DNA of 64,000 nt from Halobacteriales archaeon QS_1_69_70 (GCA_003021005.1 PXRI01000017.1:185542-249541); one strand, 5' to 3'; shown: positions 25,369 to 33,686, counted from the first letter of the stretch. Numbers and translations are program-made. The notes: generated by a model not told the origin, from the sequence alone.

Positions 25369-26580
25369 ATGTACGTCGGACTCGAGCACTCGACCACCGG
25401 TGTGAAGGTTGGCATCGTCAGCGACGACGATCACGTGACCGCGTTCCGCATTCTCTCGGATGCCATTGACGAGCAATCACCGTTCGAGGATGAGCTCGAG
25501 GCCCGGTTCAACGTTGACGACATCGAGTTGGCGGCGTTCGCCTATAGCTGGGGGAACGGGTTCTCCCAAATCAAACCCCTGAGCGAGGTCGAAAATCGGG
25601 GTTTGCGGGAACTAGAAGACCTCCCGGACCGTATCGGGTTCGCCTCCGACGAGAACGACGCTTACAAAGCAGCTAACGTGTTCGACGAACTCACGAAGAT
25701 GTCGGTTCCGAGCGTGGCGCTTCCCGGCATCAACGAGCCACATCCGGATCACATGCACCCATACTTCACGATCTACTCGCCGCTCCTAAGCCTGGACAAG
25801 ATCGCCGATGCCCGGTACGCCCAGCACGTATTCCGACAGAACGAGACCGACGGCAAACACTTCATCACCGTCAACATGAGTTCCTCGACCGTCTCGAGTC
25901 TGGTGCCCGGTGGGAAGGTCCGCGGCGGGTTCTCGTGGCTCGCCCTAATCCACGGGTGGTTCGAAGTCCCGAGGACCTTGGACTTAATGCGCGGCGAAAT
26001 CGAACCGGGTGGAGCAGCCCTCTCGGCGGGACTGCTTGCAAAAAGCGGGAAGTCACTCGACGCGCTCGAAGGAGCCCCGGACGAGGACCTCCTTCGTTTG
26101 GTGTACTGGGCAGTACTGCATGACGTCTACTCGATGGTTCCGTTCTCCGATATCAAAGCTGACACCCCGCTCGAAGGTATCGTGATCACCGGCCGGCTGA
26201 GCCCGTTCCGCGAGCCGTTCGACGTTCCCAAGCAATTCAGCGATGGGCTCTCTGACGTGGGGCCGGTCACAATCGCCGAACCGTTCAGTTGTGCGTACGG
26301 CGCAGCTCACATTGCCAAGGAAATCTGCAATGGCGCTTCACACGTCCTGGGGCTGCCAGTTAGTGACAAGGTCGAACCCGGGCGGCCAGGGAATGTCGAG
26401 CGTGCCTGGGCAATCCGACTCCATTCACCCCGGTGGAGGCGCCGGCCGGCGAGCAACCGCGGTCACCGGTCGGCATCGCCAGGTCCGTACCGACGAGCGT
26501 TCGGAACGGTGGAAGTCAGGGCCTGGTCCGGAAGGGGACTATCACGACAGCCCCGGACGGGTGGCTCTCTCCGTCGGTGA
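25369..26580 (+). CDS. ASKHA-fold protein related to methanogenesis marker 12
   Basis: From ATG 25369 the product has 403 residues. Its course follows methanogenesis marker protein 12: an ASKHA phosphate-1 loop GLEHSTTGVKVGIV (residues 4-17), FAYSWGNGF and VENRGLREL (58-82), VPSVALPGIN (113-122), then FITVNMSSSTVSSLVPGGKV and a Gly-rich stretch with EIEPGGAALSAGLL. A final YGAAHIAKEICNGASHVLG matches the family C-terminus. The last 65-70 residues are Arg/Pro-rich, unlike the family, and may be read-through after a lost stop. Family function is unproven; ASKHA relatives are kinases and hydratase-activating ATPases. Finding it in an aerobic haloarchaeon is unexpected. It ends six bases before the monooxygenase gene, so the two likely share an mRNA. 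Confidence 0.72.
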   Translation: MYVGLEHSTTGVKVGIVSDDDHVTAFRILSDAIDEQSPFEDELEARFNVDDIELAAFAYSWGNGFSQIKPLSEVENRGLRELEDLPDRIGFASDENDAYKAANVFDELTKMSVPSVALPGINEPHPDHMHPYFTIYSPLLSLDKIADARYAQHVFRQNETDGKHFITVNMSSSTVSSLVPGGKVRGGFSWLALIHGWFEVPRTLDLMRGEIEPGGAALSAGLLAKSGKSLDALEGAPDEDLLRLVYWAVLHDVYSMVPFSDIKADTPLEGIVITGRLSPFREPFDVPKQFSDGLSDVGPVTIAEPFSCAYGAAHIAKEICNGASHVLGLPVSDKVEPGRPGNVERAWAIRLHSPRWRRRPASNRGHRSASPGPYRRAFGTVEVRAWSGRGLSRQPRTGGSLRR

Positions 26581-26586
26581 CCCCGC

Positions 26587-28728
26587 ATGAACCTGACGGT
26601 GATCGGAGGCGGCCCTGGCGGACTGTACGCGAGCGAACTCATCAAGAAGGAGTTTCCGGACTGGGAAGTAAGCGTCTACGAACGGAATCGCCGGGGCAAC
26701 ACATACGGCTGGGGCGTCGTGTTCTCAGACGCGACGTTGGGCACGCTGAAGGAAGCGGACGCCCCCTCACACAAGGCGATCACGGACGCCTTCGCGTCCT
26801 GGAACGACATTGATACGTACGTCGAGGGGCAGTGGTACCGATGTAGTGGCCACGGGTTCGCCAGTATACTGCGGGCGGACCTGCTGAGGGTCCTCCAAGA
26901 CCGATGTCGAGACGTGGGCGTCGAACTCCACCACGAACACCGGGTGGACGAGCCGGAGGCGTACCGGGAAGCTGCGGACGTGCTCGTCGGAGCGGACGGG
27001 TTGCGCAGTACGGTCCGCGACCGCTACCATGGGCGATTTCAACCCACTATCCAGTCCGGCGAGACGAAGTTCATCTGGCTCGGGACTGAGAAAGTTTTCG
27101 ACGCGTTCACCTTCATCTTCCGAGAGAATGCGCACGGTCTGTGGCGGGTTCACGCCTACCCCGGAACGAAGAGCACATTCATCGTCGAGTGTACCGAGAG
27201 CACCTGGGAGAACGCCGACATGGACAAACGCGACGAGGCTGACGCACTCGCGTACTTCGAGGACCTCTTCACCGACCACCTCGACGGCCACGGACTCGAG
27301 TCGAAGCTCTACACGTGGCGGCGCTTTCCGGAGGTGTCCTGCGACTCCTGGTCAACCGAGGACATCGTCTTGCTTGGGGACGCCGCCCACACCGTCCACT
27401 TTACCGTCGGCTCGGGGACGAAGCTGGCCATGGAAGACGCGATCGCGCTGACTGGTGCGTTCCGTGAACACGGCGACGATCTAGGGGCCGTCTTCGACGC
27501 CTTCGAAACCGCCCGCCGTCCACAGGTAGCCACGTTGCAGGATATGGGGAGGCGAAGTCAACGGTTCTTCGAAAACGTGGAACGGTACATTGAGCAGGAG
27601 CCGAGACAGTTCATCTTCAACCTGTTGACCCGGAGCGGTCGCGTGTCGTACGACGAGCTCAGGGTCCGGGACCCGACGTTCGTCGACAGCTACGACCGCT
27701 GGTTCGACCGGTTCGAGGGGGCATCGGACGGTACGCCGACCGTGGCCACCCCGCCGCTATTCAAGCCGTTGCGACTTGGTGACATCACCCTTCCTAACCG
27801 CGTCGTCAGCACCTGTAGGCCGAGAGAGACGTCTTCGGACGGCGTACCCGGTCGTGCGACCCTCGAAACGTACGTGGATGACGCAACGAGCGGTGTCGGA
27901 ATGGTGCTCACGCAACCTGTCGCCGTGACGGAGAACGGTCGAATCTCGAGAGACAACCCGGGGCTCTACGCGGACGCACAGCGAGACGCGTGGCTCCCCG
28001 CGGTCGAACGCATTCACGCCGAGACGGAGACGGCCGCTGGCCTTCACCTCGCTCACGCGGGGCGGCGGAAAGAGGGGCGATTCCATACCGACCGACCACC
28101 GTCATCGTCCGCCGACCTGTTGGAACGACTCGCTCCGTCTGCGATACCGTACTCAGCCGAACACCCGGTTCCGACGGCGATGGACGCGAGTGATCTCCAA
28201 GCAATCCGCCGAGCCTTTGTTGCCGCCACCGAACGCGCGGACGCCGCTGGGTTCGATTACCTCCAGCTACACGCTGGAGACGGCTACTTGCTCGGGCAGT
28301 TCCTCTCGCCGCTCGCGAACGTTCGGACCGACGAGTACGGGGGTCGCACGGACGCACGGTTGCGCTATCCTCTCGAGGTCGTCGACGCGGTAAGGGACGT
28401 CTGGCCCGACCACAAACCGCTGGGCGTCACCATGCAGGCCAAGGACTGCCACGCGGACGGCATTGGACTCACCGAGGCCGAATCGTTCGCCCTCGCGTTG
28501 GACGAGTGCGGCTGTGACCTCCTGGCACCCGTGATCGGCGGAACGCTTCCGCCGGAACGACAGCAGGCGGTCGAGGTCCAGCTCGTCGACGCTTGTGACA
28601 GGATTCGGAACGAGACGGGTGTGCCCACGCTCTCGACCGCGCAGCCCACCAGTTTCGACGCCATCAACACCCAGGTCGGAGCGGGACGGACGGACCTCTG
28701 CACCTTCTCACCGCCGGGTCTGGAGTAG
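26587..28728 (+). CDS. Anthraniloyl-CoA/salicylyl-CoA monooxygenase-type two-domain flavoprotein
   Basis: The 713-residue product joins two flavin domains. Residues 1-370 are an FAD monooxygenase: VIGGGPGGLYASELIKKEFP, then ADVLVGADGLRSTVRDRY and VLLGDAAHTVHFTVGSGTKLA. Residues about 395-710 are an old-yellow-enzyme-type FMN domain: FKPLRLGDITLPNRVVS, HLAHAGRRKEGRF, GQFLSPLANVRTDEYGGR. The same order is known in 2-aminobenzoyl-CoA monooxygenase/reductase and salicylyl-CoA 5-hydroxylase. In the reductase part the usual HxxHGYLL reads LHAGDGYLL, so its activity may differ. The protein stops at DLCTFSPPGLE, roughly 40 residues earlier than I would expect, exactly where the island meets a truncated pilus gene. 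Substrate anthraniloyl-CoA is inferred from neighbours. Confidence 0.85.
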   Translation: MNLTVIGGGPGGLYASELIKKEFPDWEVSVYERNRRGNTYGWGVVFSDATLGTLKEADAPSHKAITDAFASWNDIDTYVEGQWYRCSGHGFASILRADLLRVLQDRCRDVGVELHHEHRVDEPEAYREAADVLVGADGLRSTVRDRYHGRFQPTIQSGETKFIWLGTEKVFDAFTFIFRENAHGLWRVHAYPGTKSTFIVECTESTWENADMDKRDEADALAYFEDLFTDHLDGHGLESKLYTWRRFPEVSCDSWSTEDIVLLGDAAHTVHFTVGSGTKLAMEDAIALTGAFREHGDDLGAVFDAFETARRPQVATLQDMGRRSQRFFENVERYIEQEPRQFIFNLLTRSGRVSYDELRVRDPTFVDSYDRWFDRFEGASDGTPTVATPPLFKPLRLGDITLPNRVVSTCRPRETSSDGVPGRATLETYVDDATSGVGMVLTQPVAVTENGRISRDNPGLYADAQRDAWLPAVERIHAETETAAGLHLAHAGRRKEGRFHTDRPPSSSADLLERLAPSAIPYSAEHPVPTAMDASDLQAIRRAFVAATERADAAGFDYLQLHAGDGYLLGQFLSPLANVRTDEYGGRTDARLRYPLEVVDAVRDVWPDHKPLGVTMQAKDCHADGIGLTEAESFALALDECGCDLLAPVIGGTLPPERQQAVEVQLVDACDRIRNETGVPTLSTAQPTSFDAINTQVGAGRTDLCTFSPPGLE

Positions 28729-28736
28729 CGGAGTCA

Positions 28737-29312
28737 GTGACGAGTCGTCGCGGGGCGGTGGCGTTCCACACGCTCTTGGAACACCCGGAAGGCGCCTGTT
28801 CCATCGGAAGTTTCTCCGGCTCGCTGTCGGCCAGCCGCGGGGCAGTCGAAAAGTGCGCCGGCAGTTCCCCCTATCCCCGACAAGACGACGTCACCGGCGC
28901 GCTCGACATCGGCGGTGACACCGAAGAGGTGTTCGAAACGCTCCACTCGGAGGTGGGCCGGCTTTACCACCAGCGGAAGGCGCTCCGGTCCGCGATGATG
29001 GTCTACGTCGCGGTCGGCTGGACGACCGCGCTGCTCATCATCGGCATCATGCTCGCGGTCAACGGGAACGTCCTCGACGGGTACTCCCAGCTGTCGGCCG
29101 TCTCGGAGACCGGGGGCGGCGTCGCCATCGACCCGAACGCCATCGACCTGGCGCGGGACCGCTGGCGGTTCTACGTCGTCACCCAGGCGACGATGCTCGC
29201 GTGCGGCTGGTTCGCGGGCGTCGCCTCCCGGGACCGCTACGAGGCGCTGCTCCACTCGGCCGCGCTCGTCGCGATCTGCCACCTGGTCTTCGCCGGAACG
29301 GGGATGATTTGA
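28737..29312 (+). pseudogene. Remnant of archaeal pilus platform protein (PilC/TadC type)
   Basis: Only the last 135 or so residues look like the family: VFETLHSEVGRLYHQRKALR, then two membrane helices (VAVGWTTALLIIGIMLAV and TQATMLACGWFAGVA) ending HLVFAGTGMI. T2SS-F/PilC proteins are usually several hundred residues and paired with a PilB ATPase; both the front part and the ATPase are absent. The first 50 codons (SRRGAVAFHTLLEHPEGA) look unrelated and are probably junction sequence. The stop is directly followed by the next pilin-like gene, so the old operon structure is preserved downstream of the break. Confidence 0.75.
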
Positions 29313-30032
29313 ATGCCCGGCGATCGGGCCCAGTCGCACGTCGTCGGCGTCGCACTGCTGCTGGGGGTCACCGTCGTCGCGTTCGGCACGCTCACCGCGA
29401 GCATCGGGACTGTCGTCGAGGGGAACGCCGCCCGCGCCGACACCCAGCGGGTGGCCGACGACCTGGCGGACGCGATGGAACCGGTCGCGGTGACCGGGGT
29501 CAACCGGGGCCGCGTGGCGTTCACGGAAGGCCGGCTCCACCCGGTCGAGCGCGACCTCCGGGTGCTCGACGAGTCGGGCGTGGTCCGCAGGGTCGGTGTG
29601 GGCGGCCTCGTGTTCCGGCACGGCGACCAGCGGGTCGCGAGCGTCGCGGGCGCGGTGACCGTGGGGCGTAACGGCTCCGCCACGCTGGCCGCCCGGCCCC
29701 CGATCACCGCGTCGCGCGGCGCTGGCGTCCTCGTGGTCGGCGCCGCCAGGCTCGGGGACCCCACCGGCATCGGGGGCACCGACGTCCGGACGACCATCCG
29801 GACCGACGTGTCGCACCGCCGGGCGTCGATGGGCAACGGGACGTACCGCGTCGCGGTCGAGACGCGGACGCCCGGCGCCTGGGAGCGCTACTTCCGCCGA
29901 CAGAACGCGACCACGATCAGGCGGTCGTTCGACGACGACGACGGCGGGGCGAGCGTCGTGGCCAGCTACCCCGGCGAGCGGGTCGGGTATCTCGTCTACC
30001 ACGATTTGCACGCGGAGGTGCGCGGTGGATAG
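29313..30032 (+). CDS. Type IV pilin-like protein (haloarchaeal pilus operon)
   Basis: The 239-residue product starts MPGDRAQSHVVGVALLLGVT: a short charged segment, then the RAQSxVVG class III signal that PibD cleaves, and a hydrophobic helix. The rest is a beta-rich extracellular domain. I recall this family as DUF7289 next to pilBC in haloarchaea; that number is from memory. It starts right after the PilC remnant and overlaps the next gene, so it was part of one operon. It is the only intact-looking member of the set apart from the gene at 30462. Confidence 0.8.
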   Translation: MPGDRAQSHVVGVALLLGVTVVAFGTLTASIGTVVEGNAARADTQRVADDLADAMEPVAVTGVNRGRVAFTEGRLHPVERDLRVLDESGVVRRVGVGGLVFRHGDQRVASVAGAVTVGRNGSATLAARPPITASRGAGVLVVGAARLGDPTGIGGTDVRTTIRTDVSHRRASMGNGTYRVAVETRTPGAWERYFRRQNATTIRRSFDDDDGGASVVASYPGERVGYLVYHDLHAEVRGG

Positions 30033-30465
30033 AGCCGTCTCGCCGGTGGTCGGCAAGGCGCTCGAGGCGGCGCTGGTCGTCCTGTTCATCGGGCTCGTGA
30101 CGACCTCGCTCTACGGGTCGGTGCTCCCCAGCTACCGGACGACGGCCGGCGACGGGGTGGGCGAGCGGACGCTCGCCTCGGCCGTATAGCGCGTCCAGCA
30201 GGCCGTTCCGCCGGCGACGCGGTCGGTGTCCGCCAGAGTCGAGGTCGAGCTGCCGGCGACGATCCGCGGCTCTGGTTACAGGGTCACCGTAGCGGATCGC
30301 TCGCTGGTGCTCGACCATCCGCACCCCGCGATCTCGTCCCGGGTCAGACTCGCGCTCCCGCCGTCGGTCGTCTCGGTGTCGGACTCGTGGGCCAGCGGCG
30401 AGCGGACGGTCGTCCGCGTCGAGACCGTCGCGGACGGACTGGCCGTCACCCTGGAGGGACCATGA
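30025..30465 (+). pseudogene. Pilin-like gene with an in-frame stop
   Basis: From GTG 30025 the frame reads VDRAVSPVVGKALEAALVV, a pilin-type start with a long helix. After 54 codons there is an in-frame TAG at 30187-30189. The same frame then continues without a shift as SARVEVELPATIRGSGYRVT to a stop at 30465 that overlaps the next ATG. One substitution would restore a 146-codon gene of the kind I remember as DUF7266. Restart at GTG 30226 is possible but would lack the signal. Confidence 0.75.
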
Positions 30466-31112
30466 GAGGCCAGGCGAACCTCCCGGCGCTGGCCGTCGCC
30501 CTCCTGGTGGTCACGACCACCGCGGGGCTGGCGCTCACGCTGGCCGACGACACCTTCGCGGACGCCCGCCGCGACGCCGACGAGCGACGTGTCGCGGTCG
30601 CGGTCGCCGAGCGGCTCGTCGCGCCGGAGTCGGTGGTGACCGCCCGGGCGAACGTCCTGAACGGGACGGCGGCGGACCGATTCGCGGACCTCGACCGGTT
30701 CCCCGTCGTCGGCGACCGTCCCTACCGAATCCGCCTGGGCGGCCGGACCCTGGCGAGCTGCGGCGATCCGACCGGCGGGACGACCGTCCGGCGGGTCGTC
30801 CTCGTCCATCGTCGGCAGACCGTCACCCGGCGGCCGCCGTTCGCAGACGGGCGGACGACGCTTCCGCGACGGACGCCGCGGTTGACGCTCGACGTGGCGG
30901 CCGACGAGACGGTCCGGACGGTCCGGTCGAACGGTCGGGTCGTCCTCCAAGACCCCGCTGGCCTCGACGGGGAGTACACGGTCGCCGTCCCCCGGTTCGA
31001 GACCACGACCTTCGCGGTCGAAGCTGACGGGGAGCTGGAGCCGGGCGACGTCGCTGTGACCGCCTACCCCGCGTGGACGACGAAGGCGCGGCTGGAGGTG
31101 ACCGTCGCGTGA
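30462..31112 (+). CDS. Pilin-operon membrane-anchored protein
   Basis: The 216-residue product begins MRGQANLPALAVALLVVTTT, a single N-terminal membrane helix of the pilin-like kind, followed by a beta-rich domain. It overlaps its neighbours at both ends (ATGA at 30462, GTGA at 31109), the mark of a tightly packed operon. It resembles the haloarchaeal family I recall as DUF7263. Probably a minor pilin or pilus accessory; no experimental function is known to me. Confidence 0.75.
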   Translation: MRGQANLPALAVALLVVTTTAGLALTLADDTFADARRDADERRVAVAVAERLVAPESVVTARANVLNGTAADRFADLDRFPVVGDRPYRIRLGGRTLASCGDPTGGTTVRRVVLVHRRQTVTRRPPFADGRTTLPRRTPRLTLDVAADETVRTVRSNGRVVLQDPAGLDGEYTVAVPRFETTTFAVEADGELEPGDVAVTAYPAWTTKARLEVTVA

Positions 31113-31509
31113 GGGGCCAGGTCTCGCTGTCGGTCGTCGAGGCGGCGGTCGGCGTCGTGCTCGTGCTCGCGGTGGCGACGGCGTTCGTGGTCCAGCCGGC
31201 CCAGCCCGACCGCGCGGCGCTCCAGCTCGAGGCGTGCGCGGCCGACGCTGTGACCGTGCTGTCGGGAGAGCCGCCGCGCCACCGGGGACAACCCGGCTCT
31301 CGGAGATCGCCCGGTCGCGGGCGGCGTTCGAGCGCGAGCGTGCCGCACTCGACCACCGTGTCGACCGCATCCTCCCCGACCAGCTCATGTACCGCGTCGA
31401 GACGATCCACGGCGCCGTCGGCTACCGCGTCCTCGCCGGCGTCCCCGTCGGCGCGACCACGGTCGCGACCGGTGCTGGGACGGTCACCATCCAGGGGTGG
31501 TACGCGTGA
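31109..31509 (+). pseudogene. Pilin-like gene with a frameshift
   Basis: It starts at GTG 31109 with RGQVSLSVVEAAVGVVLVLA, a pilin-type helix, and stays in frame to about LSGEPPRH. Between roughly 31270 and 31290 one base seems to be missing; the other frame continues TTRLSEIARSRAAFERERA to a stop at 31509. Together about 133 residues. The pattern matches the family I recall as DUF7262. The stop overlaps the next gene's GTG. Confidence 0.75.
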
Positions 31510-32015
31510 GGGACCGCGCGCAGCTGGTGCTGGCGGCGGCCGTCGTGGCCGTCGCCCTCGCGCCCGCGGTCCTGGCGTACCTGCAGCTGGGCTACGCCGC
31601 CGACGTCAACGCCAGCGACGGCTACGACGCGCCGTCAGGGTGCTCGAACGTGCGGTCCACGCGGCGAGTGCAGGCGTCCCGGCGAACAACTCCTGGGGGC
31701 AGCGTCGCGGCGCCGTCGGGGCCGTCAGGGGCGACCTCGGTCCGCGGATCGAGTCGCTGGAGCGGCGCGTGTGACCGCCGGGACCGCGGTCCGGGTCCGG
31801 TACACGGGACGGCGGCGCGCGAATGGGCCGCCGCGAACTGTCCGGGCGGCGACGGCCGGCAGTTCGGCCCCTGTCGGGCGGACCGGGGCGTCGTCGTGCA
31901 GCGGCGGGCCGGCGAGACGCACCCCGTCGCGGTGGCGTTCGACCTGCGGGTGACGTCGGAACGAGGGCGGACCGACCTGACGGTGGTGGTGCGAAGCGTC
32001 GGACGAAGAGCGTGA
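31506..32015 (+). pseudogene. Pilin-like gene with compensating frameshifts
   Basis: The start at GTG 31506 (RDRAQLVLAAAVVAVALAPA) and the end (GTAAREWAAANCPGG to SVGRRA) lie in one frame, which stays open throughout. The family-like middle is found in other frames: VRVLERAVHAASAGVPANN, then VTAGTAVRVRYTG. The order of frames fits three separate single-base losses near 31630, 31770 and 31805 that together restore the frame. The literal protein has a scrambled middle of about 60 residues. I recall the family as DUF7261. Confidence 0.7.
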
Positions 32016-32032
32016 CTATAGGACATCCGCAC

Positions 32033-32929
32033 CTAGGGGACCCGCCGCCGGGTGAACCGGACCGTGCCCCAGGCGAAAAGCGGCATGGCCGGGAGCGTGG
32101 CGAGCGTGACGAGCCACGGGACGACGTCCGGCGTGGCGCCGGTGACGCCCATCGTGAGCGCGAGCAGCGTGCCGAACCCGGCGAGGACGGCGGCGGCGTA
32201 GGCGACCCGGAGCCGCCGGGGCCGCCACCGGACGGCGAGGGTGTCCTTCCCGACGTCGGCGTCGGCGTAGCGGTCGGGCCACTGGGTCTCGAGCATGTTC
32301 GCAAGGACGAACCACCCGAAGGGAACGACTGTGAGCACAGCGGTGTGGTCGAGGCCGCCGACGGCGGCGGCGCCGTAGCAGGGCAATGCGACACCGCCGA
32401 GGGCCGCGTTGCCCAGTTCCCCGAGGCCGCGGCGGGCGAACGCCAGCGGGGGCAGCGAGTACTGGACGCCGCCGAGGGCACCGACCGCGAGAATCCAGGC
32501 GGCGGGCCGCGGGAGGGCGCCGGTGGCGACGCCGACGGCCGCCGCGGCGCCGCCGAGGGTCAACGCCACCGCCGCAGCGTGCAGAACGACCGACGCCGGG
32601 ACGTCGGTGGCCTGCAGCGCTCCGCTGCCGCCGGAGAAGGGCGTCCGGTCGCTCAACGCGTCGGTGTCGCGGTCGGCGTACTCGTTGGCGTAGTGGACAC
32701 CGGCCGCCGTCGGGACGAGCGCCGCGAGGCCGGCGAGGACGCGGCGCCCGGCCAGCGGGCTGCCGTGGGCCACCGCGACTGCGACGCCGAGTGCGTAGAC
32801 CGCGACCACCAGCGCGATCTGGGCGGGCCGGCTCGCCGTCCACAGCGTCCAGGTCCGGGGGGCTCGGTCCCGGACGACCGGCGCGTCGCCGGGCGGGTCG
32901 GTCACGCTACGCGAGCGACCACCGGCCAT
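32033..32929 (-). CDS. UbiA-family prenyltransferase (backbone copy)
   Basis: The 298-residue membrane protein has about eight hydrophobic segments. The first Asp-rich motif is HYANEYADRDTDALSDRTPF and the second is TQWPDRYADADVGKDTLAV. The loop LPPLAFARRGLGEL is typical of archaeal UbiA members. It may prenylate a quinone precursor or act in lipid or cofactor synthesis; the sequence does not decide. Its start lies 23 bases inside the phosphoribosyltransferase gene upstream, so they are co-transcribed. Base composition is normal for the chromosome, unlike the island UbiA gene. Confidence 0.9.
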   Translation of the reverse strand: MAGGRSRSVTDPPGDAPVVRDRAPRTWTLWTASRPAQIALVVAVYALGVAVAVAHGSPLAGRRVLAGLAALVPTAAGVHYANEYADRDTDALSDRTPFSGGSGALQATDVPASVVLHAAAVALTLGGAAAAVGVATGALPRPAAWILAVGALGGVQYSLPPLAFARRGLGELGNAALGGVALPCYGAAAVGGLDHTAVLTVVPFGWFVLANMLETQWPDRYADADVGKDTLAVRWRPRRLRVAYAAAVLAGFGTLLALTMGVTGATPDVVPWLVTLATLPAMPLFAWGTVRFTRRRVP

Positions 32930-33599
32930 CGTCGAGCCGCGTCGCGACGCCGCGACGCTCCATCTCCGCGAGGACCTCCCCGAGGCGGTTCGGCTGGGCG
33001 ATCTCCATCTCGATGCGGTCGATGTGATGGTACTCGGCGAGGTGGTGCCGGACGTCCTCGGCCGCGAACGCCTCCCCGTCGGCCTTCGTCATGACGCCCT
33101 CGACGAGGTCGACCATGTCCTCGAGGAAGTTCCACGGGTAGACGACCCAGGTCCACTCCTCGAGCCGCTCGCCGACGAACGCCGGCTCGAACTCGCTGGT
33201 CCCCAACAGCTGGAGCGTCGCCGTCCGGACCTCTGCGGGGTCGCGGTCGGTGACGTACTCGTGGGCGCGGCGGATGGAGCCGCCGGTGTCGGCGATGTCG
33301 TCTATCAAGAGGACGTCCTTGCCGTCGACGCTGCCCGCCGGCATCGGGTACCGGACCTGCGGTTCGTCGGCCTTCACGCCGGTGCCGACGTAGTGCTCCA
33401 TCTTGAGGCTCGCCAGGTCGTCCAGCCCGAGGAAGTCACAGAGACACCGGCCGGCGAACCAGCCGCCGCGGGCCAACGCGACCACGACGTCCGGCTCGAA
33501 CTCGGCGGCCCTGACCTGGTCTGCGACGTCGCGACATAGCCCGTAGATGTACTCCCAGTTCGTGACGGTGCAGTCGAACTCCTCCGGGAGGTCGCTCAT
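32907..33599 (-). CDS. Phosphoribosyltransferase
   Basis: The 230-residue product has the PRPP motif DVLLIDDIADTGGSIRRAHE and the phosphate/hood region VVALARGGWFAGRCLCDFLG. It belongs to the purine-type phosphoribosyltransferases seen in archaea (hypoxanthine/xanthine salvage) but substrate cannot be fixed by eye. A C-terminal 60-residue extension (VRHHLAEYHHIDRIEMEIAQ to DGRWSLA) looks like a winged helix, common in archaeal members. Start ATG 33599 lies 24-31 bases after minus-strand GATTAAGG. Confidence 0.9.
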   Translation of the reverse strand: MSDLPEEFDCTVTNWEYIYGLCRDVADQVRAAEFEPDVVVALARGGWFAGRCLCDFLGLDDLASLKMEHYVGTGVKADEPQVRYPMPAGSVDGKDVLLIDDIADTGGSIRRAHEYVTDRDPAEVRTATLQLLGTSEFEPAFVGERLEEWTWVVYPWNFLEDMVDLVEGVMTKADGEAFAAEDVRHHLAEYHHIDRIEMEIAQPNRLGEVLAEMERRGVATRLDDGRWSLA

Positions 33600-33622
33600 G
33601 GCGGGGCGAACGCGGCCGGCAC

Positions 33623-33630
33623 CCTTAATC
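33623..33630 (-). promoter_or_regulatory. TATA box for phosphoribosyltransferase-UbiA operon
   Basis: The minus strand reads GATTAAGG, 24-31 bases before the start at 33599. Confidence 0.55.
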
Positions 33631-33686
33631 TGTCCGTACGTGGACCGGACGTCGAGCGTTTCTTTGGACGGATTTGTCAGAGGACC

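Noticed and set aside
28734-30089. Large minus-strand frame opposite the pilin-like genes
   Set aside because: Arg/Asp/Gly-rich shadow; pilin signals and overlapping starts are on the plus strand.
32000-33094. Long plus-strand frame opposite the backbone UbiA gene
   Set aside because: High G+C keeps antisense frames open; the minus-strand UbiA and phosphoribosyltransferase motifs show which strand codes.
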